Origin: Bryum argenteum
Taxonomy: Eukaryota > Streptophyta > Bryopsida > Bryales > Bryaceae
Reading direction: 5' to 3'
Length of the DNA stretch: 64,000 bases
Assembly: GCA_037043015.1 (NCBI GenBank)
Contig: CM073330.1
Span: forward strand, 16,722,823-16,786,822
Numbering within the stretch: position 1 is the first letter of the stretch; each line of letters opens with the position of its first letter. The position numbers were made by a program, and so were the translations under genes. Positions 52,001 to 64,000 of this stretch are shown piece after piece. The notes under the pieces are model-generated. The model saw only the letters and a list, made by a program, of their open reading frames with translations. It ran no database searches and was not told where the DNA came from.

Positions 52001-54210
52001 GGAGACTAAGAAGATCCTCAAGTGTCGTGATGTGGTGTTTGCGGAGGGCGCTACTTGTGCGGATGCAAAATGTGGAATGCATCCAAGTGGGAGTTTGGAG
52101 CCACCTACGGTGATTGTAGTGGATAGCTCAATTTCAGCGCCCGCTTGCTTTCGAGAAGTTGAAGAAAGAAGCGGCCAAGAGGCCAGGCAGGAGGGAGGTT
52201 GTGGAGGAGGCCTTGTAGCAGATAGAGACGTGGAGAACTGGCTGAACCACAAGGTTCAAGTACCCCCACAAGGGAAGCGGCCGCTTGGCGATTGGTGGAT
52301 GAACCACGTTACGCACCGCCTGGTAGGGTGAGCGTCACAAAATGTAAACATTTGGTAGTCAGCTAAGCATAGATGCTTTGCAAAGTGTGGATGCAAGCCA
52401 GTGGGGTTGGCCATGCAAGAGAGTATGCATCTCGTGGCCAATGGCACATAGGAGTTAGCACATTATATGACATATAAAAGTGTTGGTGTAAGTGGGTGTT
52501 TAGGACCAAGAGGGATGCACGAAGGCAACGTGGTGCGTTACAAGGCAGCGGCTGGTGACGAGGGGCTTCTGCCAGTGGAGGGTGTAGATTTCAGCAGGAC
52601 AACTTTGCACGCGTGGCCGAGTTTACCGCGTACGATGCGTGTTGACGATTGAGGCAGCCATTGGACTTGCAGATTCACCAAATGGATGTGAGACGGCGTT
52701 CTTGAATGGTGAGTTGGAGGAGGACATCTCGCTGGATGTGCAGCCAGGCATTGTGGAGGAGGGCACCAAGCGCCTTGTTTAACAACTCAAAATAGTTATA
52801 CAGACTCGAAGTAATCTCGGGGCGTGGTACCAAAGGATTGGCGTTTTTTTCATCAAAGAAGGCTTTCTAAAGGCCCATCTCGGATCGCTCATATGTATGG
52901 AAAGCAAACAAGGGAGTTCTTATTGATTGTAATCATCTATGTTGATGATTGGTATCTTGGCTAGTGATGATGCGGTGTTGCGGTGTTGACCAAAGCTTGA
53001 GAAGGAGTTTGAGATGAGTGATATTTGGACGCTTTGGGTTGCACTTGGTGTTGCATTTGAGCGCAATGTAGCGCACGCCTCATCGCCCATGAGCGAGCAA
53101 GTTCATCGAGGTGCTCAGCGGTTCAATATGAGAGTCTGGCCATTGGCACCCTCTTGATGTGAAGGGGTCATTGTTGAAGCTTTCGGATTAAGGGAGTTCA
53201 AGGAGGTTGAAAGAGAGATGAAGGCCATTTGTCCTGGCTTGTGGTGATGGAGTGATATGCAGTAGTGCGCAAGTGACCTTACATTTCAGTGCATGATAAG
53301 CCGGTCGCCCGTAGCTAATGCTCAACATTGGATAGCGGTAAGCATGCGAGAGTCTTGAGCGCGTGGCCTGAAGTATGGTAGCGAAGTAGAACGATGAAGT
53401 TGAGAAGAGATCTTGCGTCACGGATTAGAAAGCGGGTGATGTGAATAAGCGCGGTCCGCTCACAGAGGTATGTATTGCTGTCAGAGATGGGCGCAATCTC
53501 GTGGAACTGCAAGAGGCAACCCACGATAGCGGTGTCCACAACTTAAGTGAAAGATATGGCAACAAGCCATTGCAAGGCATTGTGGCTGCGGCAACTATTG
53601 GAGGATGTTGAGTTTGTCGCAGCTGAGCCACGGCGATCACGTGGCGACGACCAAGGGTGTATTGTGACCTGAGACCCCAGCGCGCTCACGCGAAGCGCGT
53701 TGATGTTAACACCATTTCATTCGGAGAGGAGGATGGAGAGGTGAGCTTGTGGTATTGTCATGGGGAGGAGATGGTAGCCGTGTGTTGACCAAGGCGCTTC
53801 TTTAAGGTGAGGCGAGAAGCCAACAAAGGCGATGGGTTGCGAGGTGGTAACTACTGCGGGCAGTGGGAGTGCGGAAGATTAGATTGCCTGTGAGTTACAG
53901 GGAAGATCTAATAGAGTATATATATATATATGGAAGCTTATCTTAGTATTCTAGAGTGCCAGTCTTAGTCCTAAGAGCAATAGTGAGGAGAGGGCTGGTC
54001 CAAGAGCCTTAGAGAGCGAGTAAGGCCTGGCAAAGCCTAATCCCAGCACACATGTAGCACCATGCGCCAAACCTATGGATATATGCTGAAGGCGCTCTGG
54101 AAGGTGCCAATAAGGAAGTATAAGTAAGGCCTTTCTTTAGAAGGCAACATCTGCATTTGAGCATTAGTGCTCTACTTGTTTGTATTCTTTCTCTCTGTTT
54201 ATCGAAGCTC
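49051..54210 (+). pseudogene. CopB-1 inverted copy, degraded
   Basis: Plus-strand noisy counterpart of CopB-1: LTR about 49051-49375, PBS remnant, leader to 50020, Gag from about 50030 with knuckle CFNCGKPGHIARHC still readable at 50654-50700, protease, integrase (51480-51800), RT (52450-53050, TATGTTGATGATT near 52940), RNase H (53420-53850), PPT-like AGTGGGAGTG near 53862 and a 3' LTR with the same TA run (53916-53930). No frame survives for long. Order and content match CopB-1 exactly in reverse. Confidence 0.8.
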
Positions 54211-55055
54211 TCTTACAAGACGGAGATGATTTCGCGGAGAAGGATATCATTTCGACGTGAGGAAAATCGCGGCGGTGGATTCAAGTAATAGTACGTGTAC
54301 AGGCGGCAGGTCATAGTGTTGTCCCTCGCGACCAATCTTTGATCCAGAATCGCGCACATCCATCGCGAAACACCATTTTAAGCTGACAACTCCTTGCAAC
54401 ATCCATGACCTTGAGTATTTCAAACATCCTATTTCGGAGCGAGGTTACTATGAAATGAGAGAAAACTGAAAAATCACGAAAAATCAAAGAATTAGGTCAT
54501 GAGTTGGCTTCGCTTTTTGGACGCACCCGTCACTAAGGAGATGCTGTCAGAGACATTGTTGGAGCAATTTAACCCTCCTTCGAAAGGAGCTTCACCGCTT
54601 TGGACAACGGAAGGACGTGAATAATCAAGTAGGAGGTTATGATTGAGCAACGCAAGGAGAATGAATCTGGCCGAGAGGATCTGGCTTGTGTCAAGATTTG
54701 CCAAGGGAGGCAATAGCAAGGATTGCATGAGATTAAGCATCACGCGAAAAGCAAAGAAAACTCTGCCACATTGCTCAAACCCTAGTACCAAATAAGCCCA
54801 AGGCAAGGAAAGTGTTGATCAAGCCTCAAAAGTATTGAAAGAGAGAAGAACAAAACAGAAGGAGCGAGAAAAGTGAGTGAGGCCTTGATTGTGGATTCGG
54901 AGCCACACATGATCGACGGGGGTTGGTGATGCCTTCCACACCTATCAACCTGAAACTTCGGGAAGAAGATTTTAACTAGACTTGTAGTAGGTGGCTAACT
55001 CCCAGGGAGCTGCTCTCTAATAACAACACAGTTACGGTGGTCCTCTATCTCACCT
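54211..55055. other. blend of reversed CopE and uninterrupted CopC gag
   Basis: Two tracks alternate: reversed CopE 5' interior and LTR (54230-54330, 54455-54480, 54825-54880, 54975-55050) and plus-strand CopC gag-protease (54340-54450, 54490-54680, 54885-54970). Both tracks end together at the CopE insertion site. One track has CopE and the other is an empty site. Confidence 0.6.
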
Positions 55056-55727
55056 CATCCCGCGATCGTGCCCATGCTTACAGTTGCGCCAACTCAGCTT
55101 GCCCCAAATAAATCGGCTATGGGAGGTTTTGAAGGTCAATTCAACAATGTGGGGTGTGTTGTGAGGTCACCAAGTGTCTTTGGTTACATCAGCCCCTGTC
55201 ATGTAGGAAATTTGTATCTACTCAAATTCACCAGTGAATGGGAGTTCATTTGCTCACATGCTGATGATCACCTACGAAGAGCTTGTGATCTTTGGCATAG
55301 GAGGCTTGGGCACTTGAATTTGAAGAGCTTGAAGGGCCTCCAACACATTGTGGTGAGTGGACACTCTCTTGCCAGCGGTGGGTTCTTGGGCACGCGAGGG
55401 TGCGTTGAGGCCCAGCCAGCGAGCGGCGTCCCTAGCGTGGAGCAACAAAGGGCGCTGAAATTGGAGTTAGTGCGGTCGGACGTGTCTTGAGCCAATGAAG
55501 ACATTCCGTTGGAGGAGCAAGGTATTTTGTCACCTTTATAGATGATTTCTCACGTAAAACATGAGTGTATACGCTGGCGCAAGAGTGAGTGTTTGGGCGT
55601 TTTGAGACTTGGAAGGCGCCATGAGGCTTGTCCCGGTCGATTGCAAGGTGAAGGTCTTGCAGTCGGATAATGGAGGGGAGTATGTGTCAGGCTTTTGAGA
55701 AATTCCTCAAAGCCAGCGTTAGCGCCA
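55056..55727 (+). pseudogene. CopC integrase, inverted degraded copy
   Basis: Noisy counterpart of 16636-17315: pre-integrase (55115-55250), WHRRLGHLNLKSLKG (55294-55340), the D-containing VRSDVS near 55475, and SDNGGEYVSG near 55665. The right edge CGCCA mirrors the CopD TSD. Confidence 0.8.
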
Positions 55728-58700
55728 TGTTAGAAAGCAAGCAAGCAAGCAGAAATAAAGCGAGAGGGAGAGGTGAAAGCGAAAAGTAAGGAGGCGAGGC
55801 TCCTCTAAGTATATATATGTAAAGAGAGAGTAGTTATGTCTAGTGATAGCAGTGATAACATAACGACCGCTTCACCTTTATTATCAATAACCTAGCTAAG
55901 CTAGCACAGTTTACTATCCCAGTGGAAGTTAATTCGAGGTAATTACTAGGAGTTAATTCCTAGGGGTAGAAAGTTACTAGGAGTTCCTAGGGGTAGAAAG
56001 TTCTGAGTCTACCCCTAGGTTATGTCTCCCAGCGCTCCTCCTCGACCAAGGCATCATTAAAACTCTTCTTGAAGTAAAACCCAATGGAAACCTCCAAGAT
56101 AAGAAAAGAGTGCATGAAGGTCTTGAAGGCGCATTAAATATGTGCTGCTTCGCGGTGTTTGTATGCGGTAGAGCTTTAATCAGCATATCCGCGATGTTCT
56201 TCGTGGATTCAATTTTAGTGATGGGCACTGACTTGAGTCTACAAGATCTTGCATATATCAGAATAATATTGGGTTGATGTGTTTACGCTCGATCAGCTTT
56301 GATGAAGCCGGTGGAGACTTGGGCTACGGCTTGCGACATTGTCTTCAAAGATCGCGATTGAAGTGCGGAATCTTGCCTTGCATTGATCGCTAGATTGTTC
56401 TTACCATTATTCTCCTGCCACTCCCTGACTTCAGGTGCGACCGTGGAGGGCAAGAAGTTCTGCGTGGTTAGTGGAGGTGGCAAATGGCGGTTTGCTTGGT
56501 AACTTCCAGCGAAATGGGCGCCCGTTCTTCAAGAAGATAGCGGTTTGAGATTTGCCATTAGTACTCATCCGTCCAGGAACCAGTCGAAATATCCTACTAT
56601 CTTTGCATCTGCGACTTTGGTGAAGTACAAACCCAAATCTTACGTGCGACGAAGGTACCTTAGCAAATGTTTGATGGCGGCCCAATGTCGTTGAGTAGGC
56701 TTCTTGCGTGACGTGCCAAAACGACAGTTCTGGAAATGAGATGTCGGGGGGCAGTGTGGGTGGCGAGTACTGAGCGCGAAGCCAGCCGAGTACCCAGGTT
56801 TATCCACCTCTTCCTCCTCCTCCTCGCCGGTAGTATGGATCCTCGCCCGGTCTTGCTGCGCTTAGATCATTAGTCTTTGAGGAGTCAGATTTGCATCGGC
56901 CATGCCCAAGTTGCGAAGAAGCTTGCGGGTGTAGGATTCTTAGTGGAGTAGGATGCTACCATCACAGGAAGTGTTGTATCTGCAGGCCTTTCTCGGTGAG
57001 GAATCAGCGAAGGTGGTGATACTGCGTCTGGCAACTTGCTTCGGAGCGCGTAGAGGGCCTTGCGAGATGGATTCCGACAAAGTGGCTGGGAGGCGCAGCC
57101 GGGACAGCGGGAAGAAAATCCGGGTAGCTTGATGAAGATAGTCTCCTCGAGCTTTCGCCATAGAGATATCTTTGTAACAACATCCAGGAGTTGCGTAGCA
57201 AGGGAGAAGCTGAGCTGCAAGAGCAAGTAGGTACCAAGTAGGCAAGTAGAAGTGAAGGATGTGCAATCCATCAGCGGGAGTAGGTTTGATGATAATCAAT
57301 TCCGAGTGCTGATTGAATCCTTGTGCCGCCTTGACGGACCTTATGTCGAGCAGTCTCGCGATGCTGCGTTATCTCTTGCGGGTGAAAACCAGCTTGTATC
57401 AATAGGACGAGTTGATAAGTTGGTGTGCTGATTTGCGAAGGCGCTTGCAAACTTGCGGAGAGAGTCGTACTCATTGATGATTACTGTTACCCGGTCAGAC
57501 TGTCTATTAATGCAGCCTTGGCAAACAAGCGAGGTAGTGGGTTCGAGATCGAGGTTGAGAAGCTTGGTGGCGAAGGTTGAAATGTCGGAGATGGAACGAT
57601 TCGGGTTCCGTGTCACTGAGATTCGGAAGTCGCCGGTTCCATGGATGATCGGAGAGACTTGGCTAGTCGTGGTGGGTTTTTAGTTGAGGGGGTAATGTCT
57701 TCTTGGAAAGGGGTGGGTTTCCGGATCGCAGGATTAGGTTACGAAGAATCTGAGGGCTAGTTTGAAGCTATCCAGGATGCAGTGAGCTAAGGTTTGTAGG
57801 TGGAGAAGTTTCTTAACCCGGCTTGGGCGATTCCAGCGTGCGTGAATAGGGTTCGTGGAGGGAGACTCGGCGGCACGGAAAGGTGAGAGGAGCAAAGCGG
57901 AGGAAAAGCGAAGATTTGGAAAAACCGTCTCTATAAATACCAATTTTACCAGCGGGCCTTGTATAGGGTGCCATTCCCAGGGTCTATATGCTTGATGATC
58001 TGTGGGAGAATCGAAGCCTACACGTAATCCTTCTAGGCGATGGGCACTAATGGTGCGGATTCGAAGTTAGTCGCGAGGTATCCGGACACGGCATCCAAAG
58101 ACCGCGGAGATAGCGGATGGCTGATGACGGCGGATACTGGATTCGAGAGATGTTTGGGTATTGAGCCCAGTTGAGTGCAGATAGGAGAATGGTAGCGGCG
58201 GAAAAACGGCGCGACTCCACATAGAGCGGGGAGGTTAGCATGGATCGGGAGGGCGGGTGATCAATGGATTTTCTTAATGAATGCTTGGCTAATCCGTTCT
58301 AGAATGCTCGTAAGGAAGCGAGAATACGTGAGATCAATCCAAGTGAGGCGGTACAATGGTCTTGAATGCATAGGATCTAAACTCCTGGGCATTATCCATT
58401 CTAAGTATCTTGATGGGCTTATAGGAAGTAGTTACTGAAATCTAATGAGCATCGCGAGGAGTGCAGGGAATGCCATGTTAATTACTAAGGAGAGATAATT
58501 ACGCGTAGCTTCCGGAAGGCATCAACTAGAAACAAGAAAGTAAACAGTAGGCACCTGAGGCGGGGGTTAATGGAGTCAGCCGAGATGTCACCTTGCTCAT
58601 CGTTCGGTGGTTGGTAGGCGTAGGTAAGCGTCGGCGTGATGGGTGCCAGTACTTGCCTTGTATACATGCGGTCACCCAGTCATCGACTTTAGGCCCCGCA

Positions 58701-61172
58701 TCACTTGAAATTTTGAAGTATGGCAGTGAGGACCGGTATCATCTTGTTGTGAAGGAGTCTTGCCACGGGTGCTTGATCGGCTTGATGCCATATCTGGGCC
58801 TTGGGTAGTGCCGTTTGTATGATAGGAAGCGCTTGACTCTGTAGTCGGAGAAGATTAAGTATCTCATACGGTCCGGAAGGTCCAGTGAGGAGTCTTAAAA
58901 CAGTGGTTTGAGTGCCCACTTGTAGTGCCATGTGTTCATCATCATTTTCCAAACTTGTGGAAATGTGGATCCCATTGGAGCCTTTGTCGGTAGGCGGTCG
59001 AGGCTACTGAGGCGTCAGCGCATACATCGCCTTACTACACACGAGGAATCCCGGGCAATACTATAGATTGCCCGGCCCTCCGAGAACAGAAGTTCCGACC
59101 CCGAAACGTAATAGTGAGTATTTCACCCAGCTACGTAAGTCGCACAAACAAGATGAATCAAAAGATTCGGGTTTCCTAAGTGTTGGCATGAGTGGACCCG
59201 CTATCTGGGAGTGCCTTGTCTAATAGCATTGAAAGTCAGAGGGAAAGGACCATGAAAGTACACGGATCTACTTCATTGAAACGAGGGTGCATCGAGGATT
59301 ACGCCCCCTCTTTCCCTCTTTCGGTTTGAAGTTCTGGAAAATTTCGACCCAATGGCGTGGGTGCGGCACTCGCGCGCGTCAGTCACCTATACGACCGGCG
59401 ATTGTGACAAGCCCCTCTAGATGTTCAGACGGGAAGATTGACTAGTGGCGATGATACGTCGATTAGCCGTCGCGATCATAAGGCTCGCGGCCCAGTCTGG
59501 TCATACCGTTGGTAATCGCGGCGATCGTCCACGGTCATTGTCGGTTATCGCGAGATCGAATCTTAGTTGTCAGCGATGGTAGTTATCGCGATTGCTTGAG
59601 TAGCGATTTAATAAACCTCGGCTTGGCGTCGTGCTGCCGCTTCGGCGATGGGGAGTGCGTCGTGCGGCCTCGGTAATGTTAGCTTCTACGACTTTTATTC
59701 TTTAGCGTGGTGGAGAAGCCAGGCTTGTTATTGGCGGAAGTTGGAGTAAGCGGAGGTAGTGATGATAGGTTGGTCGTATGGATCTCCCTTGGCCGAGATT
59801 ACGCATTCTTCAAGCGAGCTGTTGCTTCTACGCCATCAACAAGTTGGACATGAGCTGGAGTGAGTATTAAATCGCATGTTGCGATCTTCTTTGAGCAAGA
59901 CTAGGTTTGTGCGGTGGAAAAGTAGATGAGGTTTTGTCGATTAAGTCAGCGTCGGGTGATGCGTTCGCCGCTTACGATCGGAGTTGAAGCGGATAAGCAG
60001 TGGAGGAGTGAGTTGAAATCATGGATGGAGGGAAGTCCATGTGCGAAGGATTCGCCCATTAAACTCCCGGGCTTGAGGAAGCGTGAAGTCTTGGTGATGT
60101 TGAAACGTGCTTGGATTTGAGACCGCAGGCTCGCCGCGTCAGAAATGCTGCCCGATCTTTGATGGCGTAGTGAGGTCTCCATGTGGCCCAGCGTAAGATC
60201 ATCCCAACGCTTGTTGGCACTTGGAGTTTGGCATCCCCCTCGTAGTAGCTCATTCTGAGCACCTTCAAGTTCTTCGCCCGAGGTAGGTGTGAGCGTCGCT
60301 TGTCCATTCGAGAAAATTGTTGCGAGTCTGCGAGAAGCGTCAAGTGAGCTTAGAGTGCAGAGACTCACGTCTGTTAGTCGTATTGGTGCAAATGCGAGCA
60401 CACACCAAAGATGGCCAAAGAAAGAAAAATGTCGAAAATAACGAGAAAGTGGGCTGCGGGGAGCGGAGGCGGGACAACAACGAGCTGCAAAGGCGGCGGG
60501 AAAACCCAGAGCGATCTGCTGCGAGGTAGAGGAAGCGGATGACTTGCTCATTTGTAACTGCGGACACCGGATATGCACTGTTGGACCAGCAACCACACGA
60601 AAGAATTAACTAGAACAAACGGAGAGGAATAAAATATCTTAGGGCAGCAGTATAGGCTAAATGAGGTTGTGTCTGTTGTTTGTGAAACTGCAGTGTATTG
60701 TAACAAAAGCAGATTACATGTAGCAAAAAGAAAAATAAAAGCAAATAAAACGAGTAAGTAACTATCCTTCTCTCATGTGTCACTTCTAAAAGGAAAGATA
60801 AAATAGCCACAACCACCAAGGAAAGCAAAACTAAGGGAATAGAGCAAAGCGTATCTTGATAACGTGTTAGAAAGCCAATGACAGCAAGCTTAAGAAATAA
60901 GCAAGAGGGAGAGGTGAAAGCAAAGAAGAGAGGTGGGCAAGGCTCTCCTCTAGTATAAATATGTAAAGGAAAGTAGTTATCTCTGGTGATGGCAGATGAT
61001 AACACTTGACCACACCTTTATTATCCAATAACTACAACTAAGTACAGTTTACTATCAAGTGGAAGTTAATTCCAAGGTAATTACTAGGAGTTAATTCCTA
61101 GGGAGTAGAAAGTTACTAGGAGTTAATTATAGGGGTAGAAGAGTTCTGGGTCGCCTAGGTTGTATCTCAGCA
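55728..61172 (-). mobile_element. CopD, inverted degraded copy
   Basis: Full-length noisy reverse complement of CopD: 3' LTR about 55728-56030, RT/RNase H 56130-57450, integrase 57700-59050, protease about 59180-59220, Gag 59400-60370, leader to about 60860, and 5' LTR about 60861-61172. LTR-private variants of the left-arm CopD are kept on the matching side (GTAAGGAGG in one, AGAGAGGTGGGC in the other). Homopolymers are shorter than in the left arm. No intact frame. Confidence 0.85.
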
Positions 61173-62378
61173 CACACAGCACATCATTCTGCAGCCTCAC
61201 TTGGAAATGGTGTTGCGGAGCGTGCAAACCGCACCATTATTAGGTACTTAAGAGGCATGAGTCGTGGCCAAGGGCTCAAGTATGAGCTATAGGGTGAGGT
61301 AGTAGACCCAATGCGGTGTATACAAGACATTGCTTGGCTCAAACATTAGTAAGCAAGACACCACCAGAGGCTTGGAGTGGAGAGAGGCCGCATGTGTCCC
61401 ATATGCGTGTTGTTTGGTTCCGTGCGTATCGTTGGTTCCAAATACAAAGAGGACCAAGTTGGATGCCAAGGGCATCAAGTGGCTCTTTCTTGGGTATTGT
61501 GAGGGAGACCAAGGCCTATGAGGTGATGTGTGTGGAGACCAAAATTACATCCCGTGATGTAGAGATGTGACATTCTTGGAAGATGGAGGAGCTCATTTTA
61601 AGCTCTTCGAGGTGAGCCCAAGTGGGAGAAGTGGAGGACCAGCCCATTACAGTGTGGGCTCCAACTCCAAGAGTTGACGTTGAAGAAGTGGGAGATGAAG
61701 ATGAGCATGATTTGGAAGAAGCCCAATGTGGAGGTCATTATTCACCCTTAAGCATGAAGATATCAACTACTTGCCCACCCAAAGGAGCAAGAGAAGGGCC
61801 ATTCGTGGAGGGAGCCAGGGAGCAGCGATACTTGGAGGAGGCAAGATATCCTACAAGGACTCGCGAAGCCACTTGGAGATTGGTGGATGGTGCATTCTTC
61901 CTCCTCCGAATGAAGACCAAGCGAATGTGGCATTAGTTGGAGACCCATCTACACTTGGAGAGGTGTTGAATTGTGAAGATGCAGAAGCAAGTGGGAGGTG
62001 GCGATGGAAAGAAGAGTCTGAGGCCCTCATTCACTTACAGAAGCGGCTTGGGAGCTTGCACCGCTTCCTCTCAATAGATCAAGTATCGGTACATGGTTAA
62101 GTGGGTTTCTCCACCAAAAGAGATGCTTTGAGACATGGTAGAGTACAAGCGAGGCTGGTTGCTAGGGGTTCACTGATGGGGGTAGTTCAATGAGACATTT
62201 GCCCCAGATTTAAATTCAACACGATTGGTATATTATAAGCATTAGAAGCGTGAGATGCACAACATGGATATCAAGACCGCCTTCTCAACCAACAAGTAGG
62301 AGTCATCCTACATGGATCAAGCCCGAGAAGGATTTGTACATAAGCGAGGAGCATCTCAAAGATGCAAGTTGAAGAAGG
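61173..62378 (+). pseudogene. CopC integrase end/RT, inverted degraded copy
   Basis: Noisy counterpart of 9979-11178: GVAERANRT (61215), SKTP.EAWSGERPHVSHMR (61350), LDAKGIKWLFLGYCEG (61458), the acidic linker and RT N-terminus to 62378, ending at the same CopA-LTR join as the left arm. Confidence 0.8.
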
Positions 62379-62599
62379 TATTGAAGCTCAATGAGAGAGA
62401 GAAGGAATACAAACAATCAAAGCACACAAACAAGTAGAGCAATGAATGTTAATGAGATACATATGTTTCAAGCCCCTTATCTATCCATAGTAGGCACATG
62501 GTGCTACAATCAATATAGGATAACTTGAGAGGCTAAGTCCTCTCTTTCTCTCTCTAAGGCTTTAGGACCCGTACTCTTCGCACACCCTTACGGGGACTA
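62379..62599 (-). repeat. CopA LTR fragment, inverted copy of 9750-9978
   Basis: TATTGAAGCTCAATGAGAG ... CGGGGACTA, truncated at the same point as the left-arm fragment. Confidence 0.8.
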
Positions 62600-64000
62600 T
62601 GTTGAAACATGTACCTGTTGAAGTAGATAGTGTATATGGAGTTATAGGAAAGAGAACTACGCACTTGGATTAGTTAACAGACTCCATTAGGTGTTGCTTG
62701 TAGTCGCTGCGTACATAGTGGTGAGTTATCCCACATGGTTAGGAGGTATGTAGAGGAGGCTTCCTTGTTTGTATTCAGCCCTTGCATGGCTGAAATTATC
62801 CAATACCATCTAAGTGCAAAGTCTTTCCCTTCAATCTCAATAGGTTGTGGCCCACGCACGTCGGTAGTGCCACAAGGAGAAATTCAGATCATTTGGAGAG
62901 GATCGAGAGCTTGTGGGACAAAACCAGCCTTGTTTACATGTGTGCACCTTCAATCCAATTGGTGTAAGTCCATTCCCAAAGGAGAAGTCTTGAAGTGCAT
63001 TTTCTTTGGAGTTTGTTGGCTGATGTTGGAGTTTTGAGTGCATTTGAGTGTGAGGTTGTGTTTTGAGAGAGATCACACTTGGTAGGGCTGGTTGCATGCT
63101 CTTTCATTGAGTTTGTGCTTAGATTTACATTGGGAGCCAATTAGGCTGATTGTGCACTTGGGTGCATTTTGGGATTGCAATTGAGGCATCTTGCAATCTT
63201 GTGAGTGCTTTTGAGTGTTTTTTGAAGCATCTTTGAGTTGATTGAGGAGTTTGCCATTCATTAGAGGGCTGATTGTGCTCTTGTGAGGTGAATGTGGTAC
63301 ATTTGTGCATTGGTGAGTTTGAAAGAGATGTAGATCTAGATCTAGATCTGATTTGTGCTTCAGAGGAATCTTGCACATTTGGCATTGGTGAGTTGAAGAG
63401 GCCGATTTGAGCACTTGCGAGCGATGGAGTCAGTTTTGTGATTTTACATTGCAAGAGGGCGATTTGCACCTCATTGATGATTAGGGCAAGTTTGAGAGTC
63501 CATTAGGGTCAGATTGCATCATTTTGAGTGGAGCGGGCTAGTTTCTTGCATTTGTGATTGCAAGAGGGTCGATTGCACTTTGGAGTGATTAGGACAAGTT
63601 TGAGTGTCCATTAGGCTGATTTCAACCCTGCGAGGTTGGCGGAGTGATCGCGAGCCATTTTGGGTCACTGCTTCATTTGGATCCTCGTAAGGGCTGATTG
63701 GGGGAGTCTCTTAGCTCCTCGAGGTGTGGATTGCACTACATTGTGAGTTAGTGGCTGAATTCCCAGTTCTCGTTGCTCATGCGCGAGCTGGGCATAGGGT
63801 CTCATTTGGGCGGTTAGAGAGCCATCAACTTCATGGAGTCTTCATGTTGAGATCTTCTTCGTGAGGACTCAGTGGTCAGACAGTAATTGGTGCAACTTGA
63901 GCCCATTGCCTTTGTTTTAGGGATTCTAGGGAGGCAAAATTGAGGTTTGTCAACTCCCCTAGCTTCTTTAGGTGCTGCCATCAAGTGGGAGCTACTTCAA
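62600..64000 (+). repeat. CopC LTR and leader, inverted copy of 8374-9749
   Basis: LTR 62600-62842, degraded PBS GGTTGTGGCCCACG (62843-62856), and leader with AGATCT x3 at 63332-63349. The window ends one or two bases before the expected gag ATG. No gene. Position 64000 corresponds to 8374 on the left arm. Confidence 0.82.

Noticed and set aside
44373-64000. RIP-like or methylation-driven mutation of the right arm
   Set aside because: Changes are mostly small indels, homopolymer shortening and scrambled patches rather than C-to-T transitions, so sequencing or assembly error explains them better.

Overview
This 64 kb window is plant nuclear repeat DNA made essentially only of Ty1/copia LTR retrotransposons and their debris. 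I see no host protein gene, tRNA, rRNA or CRISPR array. The plant assignment rests on the type of copia polyproteins (Gag-PR-IN-RT-RH order, UBN2-type Gag in one family) and on the initiator-tRNA half-primer signature. The species cannot be told from the sequence. Five families are named here for convenience. CopA is a 311-bp-LTR, non-autonomous gag-protease element. CopB has LTRs of about 380 bp and a full polyprotein, and is CopA's likely helper. CopC has LTRs of about 246 bp and a full polyprotein. CopD has 311-bp LTRs, a UBN2-type Gag, and lacks the RT active site. CopE has 261-bp LTRs and is a deleted relative of CopD.

Layout: 1-1.7 kb is scrambled CopC/CopA/CopB debris. 1.7-5.5 kb is CopA-1, with two identical LTRs. 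5.5-9.98 kb holds inverted leader fragments, a CopA fragment and the 5' end of a CopC. 9.98-27.67 kb is a Russian-doll nest: a reverse CopC-1 is split by CopD (11179-16635, TSD TGGTG) and by CopE (17316-25147, TSD TTGGG), and CopE is split by CopB-1 (18158-23597, TSD GAGAC). A 100-N gap lies inside the CopC-1 gag. 27.67-36.07 kb holds a CopC tail, a truncated CopB-2, CopA-3 with an intact gag-PR ORF, and a leader fragment. 36.07-44.37 kb holds CopC-2, with an uninterrupted polyprotein broken only by a solo CopA LTR, then partial CopB-3 and CopA-4, the latter also with an intact gag-PR ORF.

From about 44.4 kb to the end the sequence changes character. It is dense with small indels and shortened homopolymers. 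From about 48.3 to 64.0 kb it is a noisy reverse-complement copy of about 8.37 to 24.2 kb, including the nested CopD, CopE and CopB-1 insertions with their individual LTR variants. The nested insertions are young, so a copy this divergent is hard to explain by evolution. I infer unpolished or mis-assembled sequence.

Functional points: the CopA/B/C primer-binding sites match the anticodon arm of initiator tRNA-Met (half-tRNA priming). The CopD/CopE sites match the anticodon arm of tRNA-Ile, with a C opposite wobble position 34. CopA has lost integrase, RT and most of RNase H through two deletions shared by its copies, but keeps gag-PR, LTR ends, PBS and PPT like those of CopB. This fits a gag-carrying element mobilised in trans.
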